A stretch of 64,000 nt of DNA from Coriaria nepalensis (lineage: Eukaryota > Streptophyta > Magnoliopsida > Cucurbitales > Coriariaceae), in contig CP114491.1 in assembly GCA_027186245.1 (NCBI GenBank), positions 10,165,501-10,229,500 of the forward strand, written 5' to 3'. The position numbers were made by a program, and so were the translations under genes. Shown here one piece after another: positions 1 to 11,509 of this stretch; within the stretch, counting starts at the first letter, position 1; each line of letters starts with the position of its first letter. The notes beneath the pieces were generated by a model. That model saw only the letters and a list, made by a program, of their open reading frames with translations. It did not search any database and had not been told where the DNA came from.

Positions 1-487
1 CTGTTTCTAAGACAGTCAAATCACCTTCATGATCACGATACTTCTTCATGACTGAAGCCAAGAACTCTACCCCTCCGGACGATTCCAAGAAGCTTCTACT
101 TCTCTCACTTTCTAGAACAATAGATCTAAGTGTTTGAAGACATTCGAGGGTTGAGTTCGGAAACTTCTTTGCTTCATTGAGAATCCTGACGATTCGGGTT
201 CTGTCGGCTGGCAGTTTCGGTGTCGGGATTCGCTCGATACCGGATGATGCATTGAGAATACACCATGATTGAATCAATCGACGTAGCGTGTGATTTGGTG
301 TTAGATCTGTAGTATCTAATAAGGGTTGTTTTGTTACCGGACATATCTGATTTCTGCATGAAAACAACCATCTTTCGATGCTTTCTCGATCGTAAGATAT
401 CCCGGTTGAGATCGTAACGGGATCTCTCATGAGTTGTAGAGAGATTGGACATAGGAAATGAGACGGAACATCAACTTTATCTTCCAT
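1..487 (-). CDS. U-box E3 ubiquitin ligase, PUB22/23/24-like (3' part off window)
   Basis: Seen: reading leftward from the ATG whose first base is 487, the frame is open for 162 codons to the window edge without an intron. The protein begins MEDKVDVPSHFLCPISLQ and continues with LMRDPVTISTGISYDRESIE, RWLF and PVTKQPL, an almost canonical U-box at residues 9-83, followed by a helical stretch that should lead into ARM repeats beyond the edge. Known: U-box proteins of the PUB22/23/24 group are intronless cytosolic E3 ligases of about 400-450 residues that damp PAMP-triggered immunity and drought responses by ubiquitinating partners such as exocyst and proteasome subunits. Inference: the U-box is complete, so the visible part looks functional. 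The exact paralogue cannot be told from the N-terminus alone. An overlapping ORF at 174-452 in another frame is a shadow. Confidence 0.9.
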   Translation of the reverse strand, partial: MEDKVDVPSHFLCPISLQLMRDPVTISTGISYDRESIERWLFSCRNQICPVTKQPLLDTTDLTPNHTLRRLIQSWCILNASSGIERIPTPKLPADRTRIVRILNEAKKFPNSTLECLQTLRSIVLESERSRSFLESSGGVEFLASVMKKYRDHEGDLTVLET

Positions 488-670
488 CTTCTGATAATAT
501 GATCAAAGATTTGAAGAGAGAACAAAAAGAGGTAATTTGTAGGAAGAACTTATTTTTAGCAAAAGGAAGGGAGAGTTATTGGAAAGTTCATAACAATAAA
601 GATGTGATCTAAAAAGTCGTGAAGTATCGTTGGAGTTTGTAGTAGTGGGCTTATAGGTAGGAGGGGAGAG

Positions 671-678
671 TTTTTATA
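671..678 (-). promoter_or_regulatory. Candidate TATA box of the PUB gene
   Basis: On the minus strand the sequence reads TATAAAAA, about 185 bases upstream of the PUB start codon, leaving a leader of roughly 150 bases. A TTGACT W-box core lies just upstream (minus strand, near 723-728), which fits a pathogen-responsive PUB gene. The position is inferred from motif and spacing only. Confidence 0.5.
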
Positions 679-761
679 CGTTGGGAACAAATTCACTGCA
701 AGTTGGTTGTTCAAAACGAGAAAGTCAACACACGGAAAATTCAGGGAGAGATGAAGATAGG

Positions 762-780
762 AGAGAGAGAGAGAGAGAGA
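762..780. repeat. GA microsatellite
   Basis: Run of GA dinucleotides upstream of the PUB promoter. Similar GA/CT tracts occur near several other genes in the window. Confidence 0.9.
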
Positions 781-2093
781 ATAGAAAGAATACTTATAAT
801 TGAATGTGAATTCATAGGACCTTTTCCAAGGTTTTGGAAGGAGGGATGAATAATAATTAATTATTAATATTTATTTAAATTATTTATTTTCAAATTCGAG
901 CCCTAGAAAAATAAATAATGAAAGTGTGTAATAAATGAAAATATGGGGCTTTGTCTTTGAAGGTAGGAGCGTCGGCGTTACAACATGAGCCTTTTTGACT
1001 TTCTCTCTCTAAAACATAACAACATCATCTTCTCTCTAACCTCTCTATCTCTATCTTATTTAGTTTTGTGAGTCGTAGACGAGGTCGAAGCTAGGTTAGC
1101 TGGAAACTGCATTCTGCAATTTGCATGGATAGGTGGTGCCGACAGCTTCTGAACAAGGCCACGCGACAGACAACAAACAGTTGGGTCTTCTTCCCATGCA
1201 TTTCCTCGCTGCTGCTCTTAAGACAAAAATCTTATAAATCTTATTATATACACATATATATGATCTAATGACTATTTTTCTATAGATTTTGATATCATTA
1301 ATTACTCTAGCTAGCTCTTAGGGTTAGTGAATATAAATATATTATTATATTCATATCATAAGCTCCTAGTGAACTATAAACCGTAATGCCCTTGCATGAT
1401 ATATTTATATTTAGGATTTATTTATTTATTTTTTTTTTTGCAAATGTAAATATTATATGTTTTGTAACTTTATTATATATCTTAGATTCTGATAGGCAGT
1501 AATTTTTTTTTTTTTTTATTAATTATTTTTCATAATTATTAAAAAATTTATTTTCTTACTAATCAATCTTACTGGTGAAATTCGGGAAACAAATGATTAG
1601 AAGACAGATAGATAGTAACTGCTGCATACCTGTTTTTTTTTTTTTTTTTTTTTTTTAATTTTTAATCCCTATTATTCAAAACAGGGAAAAAAACAAGTTG
1701 ACAAAAATTTTTGGCTACAACTTTTACACGCCCTTTATCTTACGCCACAAATCCCGCTGACTTTTTTTTTTTTTTTTCTCTCTTACCTGAATCTTCTTTG
1801 ATTATGTGGTTCTAATTAAAGTAAAAAAAAAAAAAAAAAACAGTTTTTCTAAGATCGACAAGTCAAAAACTCAACTCAACTATTAGTGTAGGTTGCATTA
1901 AAAAGCAATATATATGCCTGCCCTATACTTCAACACTTAGAAAGAACACAACAATAGAACATTGTTTTCTTCATAGCCACAAGAAAGAGAACTTCATACA
2001 TCTACTAAGTTGACATTTCCATGTCACTGACTTTGAGATTCAAATATGTGTATGTGTTTTTCCCCCTTTCTTTCTTCTTGCTACAACTCAGTG

Positions 2094-2126
2094 TTAGATT
2101 AGATTAGATTAGATTAGATCAGATTA
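2094..2126. repeat. TTAGA pentanucleotide repeat
   Basis: About six copies of TTAGA, the last one altered by a single base. A simple microsatellite inside the spacer. Confidence 0.9.
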
Positions 2127-2308
2127 GTTAATTAGTACATAATTATATTGTTTATTATTGTGAATATAAAAACAGTAATTAAAAAAGGTTGAGAGCAGTC
2201 AATGTAAGTTCATGAGTTTATGTACGAGCTTTGCAAGGATCGAGCTGTGACTGCGATCTGATCCAGCCTTCATTTTTTTTTTAGTTTCTATAAGCTTAGC
2301 GTAATTGT

Positions 2309-2332
2309 TTGACTTTGACTTTGACTTTGACT
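2309..2332 (+). promoter_or_regulatory. Four perfect tandem W-boxes (TTGACT x4)
   Basis: Four head-to-tail copies of TTGACT without any mismatch, each carrying the TTGAC core bound by WRKY factors. They lie about 1.8 kb upstream of the PUB22/23-like start codon, a class known to be induced in immunity. The role as an enhancer is inference; a chance hexanucleotide microsatellite is the alternative. Confidence 0.45.
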
Positions 2333-3418
2333 TTTTTTAAAAAAATTGTCTTTATTATAAATCTGCTTCAGCTAGCTGTACTTATATATATATATATACA
2401 TTTATGTATTCGACTCGGATCACCGACTACGTGCATGCGTTGACCGAATTCCACTTACTTCTTTGCCAATTAAATTAAATTTAAATATATTTTATAAGAC
2501 TAATCAAAGATCATCGAGAAATGGGTTATTTATAAATAAACTTTCACCCACGCATACATATATAATTTTATATATAAACATGATATTATATGATTCGGTG
2601 ATATTTCAAATATAATTATAATGTGATATATGATATGATATATAATAATAATATTTATAATTATAATAAGATTTAATATAATATATAAATATAAAAATAT
2701 TTTATTAATTAATATATGGTCAATATAATTTAATGAAAACAAACTTAATCATATTAGTAACTTACTAATTAAATTAAATGCTTTCAAATATGTATATATA
2801 CATATTGAGAGGGAGTTTTACAAGTTGGTTTGGATAATTAATTAGTTAGGACACTTTTGAGAGTGACATTTAATTATTGCTACCACATCCTTCTTATCAT
2901 TTCCTTTTCTTCAATCGTTGCCTTTGCTTTTGATATATAACCGTCAAAGTTGAGGACTAATTTTTTATTTTATTTTATAAATTAATATATTTTATTTAAA
3001 ATTATTACATATTAAATAAATAGATTTAAGAATTATAGTGAAAATAGTAAATAAATAAATCTTATATTAAAGTCTAATGAAGAGTTTATTCTAAAAGAAA
3101 CTCATTTATATAAATTTTCGTATTTAAACTATATGAGATGTGAGATTTGGAATGAATATCAAGTATTCGGGCATCACACTTATTTATTAGCATATATTAA
3201 AATTATATTATTGTTATTTAATTAAAATTTATTTATTTATAATATTTTATATAAATATTTTTATTTAAATTTATTAACGCATTTAACAAAAATAAAAGAA
3301 TATCTCCAAATCAAAGCTTACAAAACCACGCTGACATTACGTCGCGCCCATATCCAACATGTTATGTCTATTTCAACGATCTCCATAGTTATTGCAAGAC
3401 TTTTCTCAAGGTCATTGA

Positions 3419-3524
3419 TGGGCCAAGGAAGATGGGGACCCATTGGGCTCATGGTATCTTTTGTGTCCATCCTATAGCCCATTCCACATACCCTAGTATA
3501 ACAGCACCCCGCTCCTCAGGCCCA
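3419..3524. promoter_or_regulatory. Cluster of site II (TGGGCC/T) motifs without a gene
   Basis: Motifs TGGGCC (3419), TGGGCT (3444), AGCCCA (3476) and GGCCCA (3519) lie within about 105 bases in a GC-richer island. The same motif marks the promoters of three housekeeping-type genes in this window, but no gene is recognised next to this cluster. Confidence 0.3.
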
Positions 3525-6251
3525 AAATTTCACATGACACGGTTTTCTTAAGACATGTTTTTTCCCCCTTATTGATGTCTCCTACTTTAACTTAGAAGTG
3601 AACATCTAGTCGGGGTCGGGCTATTTTGAAGCGGTTCGAAAACCGCCCGACCTAAAAGCTACGCTATGCATCGACAATTTTGAGTATGACTTACTTCGTA
3701 TAAATAAAAAATTAAAGTTAATTCGGATTCACCTCCGTGAGATCTTTGAATTAATATATGGTACGCTCAAAATGATTAATGGGTAAATGAGAAATTGAAT
3801 TTCAAAGTGCAATCATTTGAATGGTTTGAAGGAGAAAAAAAATGAAAGAAGAAATTTTTTTTTATTCCACATAGAAAAGAATAATAAGTGAGAGAGTGTT
3901 TATATATTGTATATTTATTAAAAGGTAATAAAATATAAGCTAGAATGTTCTTCCTTGTATGCGTTGCAGAGGTGTGCAGACAGAGTCTAAATTGAGATTG
4001 GCTCGTGTGTGCCCGCATTGGGTGCATCGAATATCGGCCAAAAAATAACATGATTTGCCTTGACATTTCTTTTATTTCTCTCCTGATTTTTTATTCTTCT
4101 TCTATAAAAATGTATGCAGATGAAAAGATATAATTTATTTTTCGGTTTCATCATATTTAAATTTGTATTAAAATTAATTTTTATTAATCTCATCTCCCCT
4201 CATGAGCCTATAAATTGGCAGTTTCCTTCCATTTGGAAACACACCAACAGAAAATGAAGTCTCTCTCTCTCTTAGTTTTCCTTCCTCTCCTCTAGAGTTC
4301 TAAGTTTTCAGTGTGGTAGAGTTCGAGCCACTTTTTTAGTTTGCCATAATAGTTTTGATGGTGCATCACTATTATTCGTCTTCGTTGTATCTTGAGAGAC
4401 AAACGTCGTTCAACCTTCTGCACTAATGTGATATGACAAATCTATTTTAAAGAAACTGTTGCATAATATGTTTTGGTTTGATTCTCATTTTCTTATCTCT
4501 AATCCTATTAATTGTGATTTTTACTGATTTTATTTCCATTAATTACATTACTATTTACTATTTACTATTTATAATTTATATTCTATTTACTATTTTATTG
4601 TTTATATTTTATATTTTTGTTATTTATAGTACTATTAATTATTAATAGATACTATTCTATTAATTATTTTATTATTTACAGCATCATTATTTACTATATT
4701 ATATTTATATTTACTGTTTATGACCTTTTTTTTTTTTTTTCTTCTATTTATTATAGATATAACTCCTACAAATAGTATGTAATCTCTTAAGGCTAATTAA
4801 GCATGCAGCGAAATGAAGAAACACTAATAGAACATGGCAAAAGATCAGAGCCTTAAATTTGAATGTACCACGATAAATACGTTCCGACCACGTGATCACA
4901 AATGACTGATTTTTGTGCCCCAACCTCTTATCCATAATCCAAAACTTTTTGCCATTCTTTGGCTTTCTTGTCCAATTAGTAGTCAAATATATCAATTGAG
5001 TGAGTTTTCTTTTTAGTGCTTCTTTTTTTTCTTTTTTGGCATATTCGTTAGCACCCACCTACTGCCTCTCTTTTTTTTCTTCCTCCAAATTTTTGGATAG
5101 TGGCTAGTGGGTGGCCATTATGATCACTTGAAAGTGTTTAAATTTGAATTGTGCACAAAAAAGATTTTGCAAGATTTTGGTGAGACATATGGTCAAGGAT
5201 CTACCCCCCCCATTGATTGCCCACCCAAAACTTTGTGGAAGTCTAGCTCCTTTCTTATTATTTTTTTCACCATCAACACGTTTGTGAGGCAAAATAGTAT
5301 CTCAATTACTTGATATATATATATATATTATGAAAACTATAGTATTAATAATATAATTGATTAGTAAAACGAGCTTTTAAGGCGTTTAACTATTTAAAAA
5401 TATCGATTAGGGTAGATTTGGTTCAAAATTATAAATTATTTGATTGATTATATTTATAATAGATCGATCTATATCAATTTTATATTAATCATTTTATATA
5501 TTATATTAATATTATATATGATTAAAATATTAGTAAATTATGAATTTTAATTAAATAATAATTTTTTATTATAATTTAAAAATAATATATTTAAAATTTT
5601 TGATAAATAGTATATATATATATATATTATAGAGTAAGCATCCAACAACCAGCTGGAAGGATATACACTGCACAAGACGCAGTGTAGAATTAGAATAGGA
5701 ATCAATCAAGAAGAAAAAAAAGATTGAAGACGATAGAGTTTTGGATTTTGAGAGGCCAATATATATCAACTCTCTTTTGGCAGAATATTAATAAAACTAT
5801 TCTTAATCCATATAAAATTATATAACATCATCTCAAGATTCTCAATCGGTATATCTCATCAAAACAGTATTAAGACCAAAAAAAAAAAAGGTGCATGGTT
5901 CACAAGTGTAAGATTTTCACACGTACAAGTATTTTTGTCCCTTCGAGAGAATGAATATTACCCATAGCTGGTGGATGAGAAGAATATTTCTCTTCAAGGA
6001 CTGAGTAGGTTAGGGCCCCTACAATCCAAGCCCACGTACAGGGATCCGACCCGTTTTCAACTAATTAATTTAATTAGTATTAACTAATTTTGACATAATA
6101 TATAATATAAACAACAATAATGCTAAGGAAATGGACTTTACACCAAAAGGGAAAAAAACTACAGAAAAAGATGAGGAAAAGATGAACGTGACTATTCAAG
6201 AAACCCTCTAGAAAACGGGAAAAAAAAATTAAAAAAATAAATAAATAAACC

Positions 6252-6306
6252 CACGTGTCTCCTCGACTTTGTCCACGTGGCAATAACTCATTCGCGATAT
6301 TTAAAA
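6252..6306 (+). promoter_or_regulatory. Paired ABRE/G-boxes with downstream TATA-like site
   Basis: Two CACGTG cores lie at 6252-6257 and 6274-6279, in contexts ACGTGTC and ACGTGGC, both perfect ABRE cores and 22 bases apart. A TATTTAAAAG box follows at about 6298-6306. This is a strong-looking ABA-type promoter layout on the plus strand, but the nearest recognised plus-strand gene starts more than 5 kb away. Confidence 0.4.
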
Positions 6307-6445
6307 GGGAAAAAGAAAGAATTTTTCCAACCAAACCAAATATATTCTAGCATTACAGAATGCTAAATCAATCACTAATCACTTTACTTAATTGTTCTGT
6401 TTTTTTTCTTTTTTTTTGGTCTTTCTCTTTCTTCCTTTGTTTTAG

Positions 6446-6501
6446 TGCCAGCTGAAATTTGTGACCTAATCACTGCAATGATGGAAGGAGATCTAATGAA
6501 G
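6446..6501 (+). other. Possible orphan exon
   Basis: A pyrimidine-rich tract ending in TTTTAG precedes, and AAG/GTAGAG follows, an open 56-base block encoding PAEICDLITAMMEGDLMK. Its base composition is less AT-rich than the surroundings. It lies 140 bases downstream of the paired ABREs. I do not recognise the peptide and found no convincing partner exon, so it may be the remnant of a lost gene or chance. Confidence 0.2.
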
Positions 6502-6506
6502 GTAGA

Positions 6507-9500
6507 GAATAATAATTTACAAATAATTATTATTTATTATTTAAATATTAAAAAAAAAGATGGCGGTAAGGACCGTGGCTTTTATTTTATTTTATTATAT
6601 TTTATTTTATTATATTCACAAATAAAAAGCTTCCTCAAAGTTAAAATTGCATGTTGTAGACGAATATCTCCCCTTTTTCTTCACCATTATTTATATAAAT
6701 TATTAATTAAATTAAAATTAATTATTATTATATTTTTACTTGAACAAAATTTCCCACCCTTGTATTTGGTCATAAGCTTGATCCCCCCCATGCAAGATAT
6801 AAAAAGATGCATGCATGCATGCCTTCCTTGTAGATCGGTTCCTTATTAGTTATTATTATGACTGTAACGCCAAGCTTAACGTGGTTTTGTGAATCCCACG
6901 TACGTATATATATATTCACATTCAACGGCATACATTAATTACATGCATCATCTATATATAATTATTAATTATTAAAAAAAATAAAAGGAAATTAGAAAGA
7001 AGGGAAAAAAAGAAGTGGTGTGGTGAGTGCATGATCTTGGTGTCAGTTTTTTTCTAGACAAATGAAAGAAAGCAACTTGATCATCAGCCACACTCTATAA
7101 CCAGCTATAGCTAGCAACCATCCTACGCTCTTTCTTTCCTCACAATTATTGAGAAAATATGTAGACCAATCCAATCTGGCGAATAGTGGTACTCATACTT
7201 GTAAGAAAAATCAAGAAAAGAGATTATGTCAGCTGCACTAACGGTGAGTTACTGCAGAGAATATTCCCACTGCACCACAAATAAATATATTATTTTTTTA
7301 TTTTTTTATTTTTTTAATTTAGTGGAGTCTTAGGTTGTAGTGGAAAATTTTGTTCTATTCGTACGGGTTTTTACAGCTGCACTCAAGTGCTCGAGTCTCA
7401 GCTTGTAGATACAGGTATGAATTTTTGAACCGTAAGTACTAAGGAGATGACATGCGTGAGGGGTTTTGCATAACATAATATTTACGTTTTGTGCTCCCAC
7501 TCGATATCCCAATTAGGGTTTCAGTGTGCGGAAGGGAAGGAGTTCACGCTTCAAAGTGGGAGGGAACTAGAGACAGAACCATATGCTTTCTCTTCCATGA
7601 CTTATGGTCTCCCTTTTTATGACAATTTTTTATTACGCTACTACTAGTCTACTTACTACGTACGTGTCCTGTTTCCATTTGTTCCTGTTTTTCCTTCTAA
7701 AGAAGAGGCCCACTCATATTTCAATTTTAAGAAGCTTTTTAATGCAATAATAAAACCATTTATTTATTTTTATTAAAATTAAAAAGCAATATGAAACTCA
7801 AATTATTATTTTTAATTCTTTCTGTCTAGCACCGTGTGCCTCTTTGTCTTTCATAGTTTGATTCACGAATATGTTTTGCTGTTATTTATTTATTTATTTA
7901 TTATTATTAAATATGTATATAGTAGATTCGGATTGGAAACAAAAAGATTCTTTATTCTCATAATTTTTATTTAAAATAAAAAAGAAAATCCAGATGTCAT
8001 TCTCTCTTACAGTAAAAGAATGTTCTTACAATAAACGTCACTCACAAATGTCCTCTGATATATATATGCTTTGCTTAATTAATTCCCGGCTTAAAGCTTC
8101 GTAATACTATATGGCCGGGTCAACGTGAAGGTCAACTTTTGTATTATTATTTAAATATATATATATATATATTATGTACTAAAAAAAGCTTTAAGCATCA
8201 TTAAGTGATAAGATTATATATGTAAACCTAAAAGAAATTCCGTGAAAGTATTCCTAAACGGGTACTGTTTAATTTGACAAATGGCTATCACATTAAGTCA
8301 AACACAATCGCCTAATTATTATTTCTTAATTAATAAATAAATTAAAAAAAAAGTTTAATTAGTGAATAATATGCTTCCTAATCCATTAAGTTCTTCTATA
8401 CAGAATAATGTTGAATAATATGCGTCCTAATCCATTAGTTATAAGGGCTCTTACGTAAAGCTGGTTAGCTTAGCTAATTAGTTCATACATAAATTAATTC
8501 ATTTTTTTTTAATTACAAAATAATTACTAATTTTTTACTAATTATAGTACGAGTTTGATATGGTATGTAAAATATTCTTCATTGTTCTTACGTTGACTTT
8601 ATACATATTTGTGATACATTATGCACTTTCGTACAATATAATCAATAAATAACTTTATCTGCAATAATCAACCTTGACTTGATGACGATAAAATCTTTTG
8701 ACTTACTTAGTTTTAGTTGACTCAATATAAATAGCTAAAAGAACGGCCATTTAAACTATATACTATAAACAATTGATTAGAGGCAAATTAGTAACACTAC
8801 CAACTATATATATATATATATATATATAGTTTATTGGTTTACGTTACAGTTTATTGTTTTTACATACTGTTTATTATATATATATATATATTTTGTACTG
8901 TTTCTGTAATTCTATTTATATGATAATTAACATCAATATATTATATATCGAACTCTATAAAATCCAGTTTACCTTACCATCCGTTTAACCACATATTACA
9001 CGAACTTCGCTTTACGGACTATTGTTCTATATATAATCAATTCAACGTGACAATTAACATCAGATCCTAGTATGTATGTTTTATATATACCTTTTACTAA
9101 CATATTAGCATTAGATCATGTTTGTAGTTAGGGTTAAGGACGTTTGATAATTTTCATAGTAAAACAAGGAAGCAATTTAGGAGTTGGGTTAGTTGTAGAT
9201 AGGCTTGGTTTTGGTTAGTTTTTGAGTGGTGTTGGTTTATAGGCAGACAAGGTGCGCGCATCTTGGTCACTGCTCTCTCCCCTTCATTCCTTTTTAGTTT
9301 GTGGCAAACCATTATTCCTCTTCCCACACAGACACACAGACACAAAGTCACATACACACACTCTCTTTCATTTTATTTCAAATAAAACATCAATATTTCA
9401 TCAAATTTCATACTTAAGAAGAGAAAATGATTGTCTCCGAGGAGTCCGGTGGCCGGCGTGCAACGCAATAAGTGTAAATTTATGTGCATTGATCTTTACG

Positions 9501-10159
9501 TTCAACTTCAATTTGCCGGCCGAAGTTTAAAAGTATTAACATCCAATATAAATTAGCATATTTTTCTAGATAAATTTATTCTTCAAAACAAATCATCTAT
9601 CCCCTCAAATAATTAAAAAAGTAATTTTACTATCAGCTCTCAAGCTGAATGTACGTATACTTGATGTGTTGCATGTAACCCCCAGATAGTATATCTTTCC
9701 TTCTATGTTGACCGACATGTCGCTACCTCCAATTGTAACCGTTGTCTTACATGACACACACAAAAACAAAATATTACAACGTTAATTTTTAAGATTTAAG
9801 ATTAAGATAGATTAAGTCCTAAAACGCTAAATTCGAAATGGGATGTAAATACATCAACGTCAATACCTTTTTGTATACATGCATGAGCGGTGGGCGTATT
9901 AGCTATCCTTCTCTCAATCCATGTAAATTATATAATACAATCCGTATATAAACCACATAACTTTTTCTCACCACATAATCAGACACAGACAGAATTATGC
10001 GTGACGCGTTCGATTGTTTTCACATACATTATTATTATTCTTTTCTGATAATACAATTAATATATATTTTTTTTAAATATATATAAAAAATATATAAACA
10101 GCTTGATGACAGATTCTCTCTCTCACTCAAAACTCTGAAAGAGGTTTCTCGCCATCCAA
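6507..10159. other. Long AT-rich intergenic spacer, right part
   Basis: No supported gene. Contains TA microsatellites (about 8150-8172 and 8805-8828), RY-type GCATGCATGCATGC near 6809-6823 after a TATAAAAAG box, and a leader-like pyrimidine and CA-rich stretch at 9260-9370 whose ATGs lead only to short ORFs. Confidence 0.7.
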
Positions 10160-10378
10160 TCATGTTTTGGTTTTCCCAGAAAGTGATTCCTTTGCTTCCT
10201 TCTTAAGCGAATCTCTAACCCAATTATCAATGTCGTTTTCTGCCCTAATTGGGTAACATTTCCTTGTGCATGCATAGCTGCTAGCTACCTCTTTTTTAGA
10301 ATTCTTCTTCTTCTTCTTCTTCTTCTTCTTTTTCATGATGAATAGTAGTATTGCATAAACTATGGTGGGACAGTTCAT
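10160..10378 (-). CDS. Orphan 72-residue ORF with poly-lysine run (doubtful)
   Basis: The frame starts at ATG 10376-10378, has a hydrophobic start, a GAA/AAG microsatellite giving about ten lysines, then YACTRKCYPIRAENDIDNW followed by a charged helix-like end (VRDSLKKEAKESLSGKTKT). The second half is less AT-rich than the spacer around it, which is why it is listed. I recognise no family. It could be a fragment of a degraded gene or a chance ORF extended by the microsatellite. Confidence 0.2.
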   Translation of the reverse strand: MNCPTIVYAILLFIMKKKKKKKKKKNSKKEVASSYACTRKCYPIRAENDIDNWVRDSLKKEAKESLSGKTKT

Positions 10379-11200
10379 TCCACAATATCACATTGCTCTT
10401 TCAATATTTAGCAAGATATAATAATTATCATCCATATCATCATAGTATTTATTGCGACATGTTTAAAGGATGTTACAAACTAAATATGGGTTCACTATAT
10501 ATTATGTAGACAATTATTACTTTATTTTCATTAAACATGTGGTATATATGATTGATCCGCTAATAACTAATTAGTATGAATAATTATCATGTAACTCACT
10601 TTATCTAAGTTTAGTTTTAATCTTGTCTCCCAATTATTTTCCTAACCAACAAAAACATGTGCTAATCTGGAAATTATAAGTGATCCAAAAAATTTAACAC
10701 TATATATTTATACATAGAAAAATATAATCTTTTATGCAATACCACAATAAATAGTAATATTAGGTCAAATACAATATGTTACACTAAAATAAAGATATTA
10801 TTATTATATACCCATTCGAAATCGTAGTTTTTACAATCTCTCTTATCTAATACAATAATGGATCATCTCGAAGTGGAGTCATTGATCGTTTAAGCTTAGA
10901 TCAATCTTTATTAAGAGATTTTCCAAAAACCTCTTTTCTCCCAAACCTATCTTAAGGGGAGAAAAAAACTTAAAAACCTCTTACTAAAAACACAGCATAA
11001 TACCAACCAAATTATTCAAGAATTTTCAGAGAGGGCCGCCATAGGCATCAATTAATTAAACTTTTATATTTTCAGAAAAAGAAAGTGAGGAGGAAAATAA
11101 ATAAATAAATAATAAAGAAGGGGGGGGGGGGGGCTCTTTTCATGGTGGCGTAGCGTGGGACCCAGAACAGGGTTCCCTTCGAAGGGGAGCCTTTTGGCCC
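10379..11200. other. AT-rich upstream region of the FAF-like gene
   Basis: Mostly AT-rich spacer with a G14-type homopolymer near 11120-11133. From about 11150 GC content rises and a TACAAATA motif (near 11205) precedes a CT-rich leader, marking the likely core promoter of the gene that follows. Confidence 0.6.
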
Positions 11201-11509
11201 CCTACAAATACCCATGTTCCGCTTCATCCTTCATTAGCCCATCAGCTCCTCCTCAAACATCTATCTTCATATCATCATCCTCTCTCTCTCTCTCTTCTCT
11301 CTCTACAATTATCTTCCTGCAAGGCTGCAACTAAGCAACTCGCACCCAGCGATCCCCTCTTCGGAGTTTAGACCTCTGTTGGTTGCTGCAGTTGCTTCAT
11401 TTCCCATCCCTTCTCTCAGGTAACTTTATCACTTCTCTTACGTCTTTTCTCCCTCTGGAATGATTCCTGTCGCTTACTATTTTGTGTTTCATATGTGCAG
11501 ATAGAAGAG

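Larger units (their letters stand above)
781..6245. other. Long AT-rich intergenic spacer, left part
   Basis: No convincing coding region was found on either strand. The stretch is dominated by poly-A/T runs, TA repeats and ACTATTTA-type low-complexity DNA (about 4540-4700). Islands of higher GC occur at 3300-3660, 3950-4060 and 4190-4450. The last has TATAAATT about 35-40 bases before a possible start region, reminiscent of an LTR or old promoter, but I could not find matching ends. Short ORFs here lack domains. Confidence 0.7.

Noticed and set aside
4190..4450. LTR-like block with TATAAATT and a CT-rich start region
   Set aside because: No TG...CA ends, second LTR, primer-binding site or gag found nearby; kept only as a comment on the spacer.
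6445..6849. 134-codon plus-strand ORF
   Set aside because: Beyond the first 19 codons it runs through TTTATT low-complexity DNA; only the short exon-like block was kept as a low-confidence item.
7014..7100. Imperfect inverted repeat (GTGTGGTGAGTGCATGATC versus GATCATCAGCCACAC)
   Set aside because: Considered as a miRNA precursor (miR167-like because of GCATGATCT), but the arm does not match the mature miRNA and pairing has several gaps.
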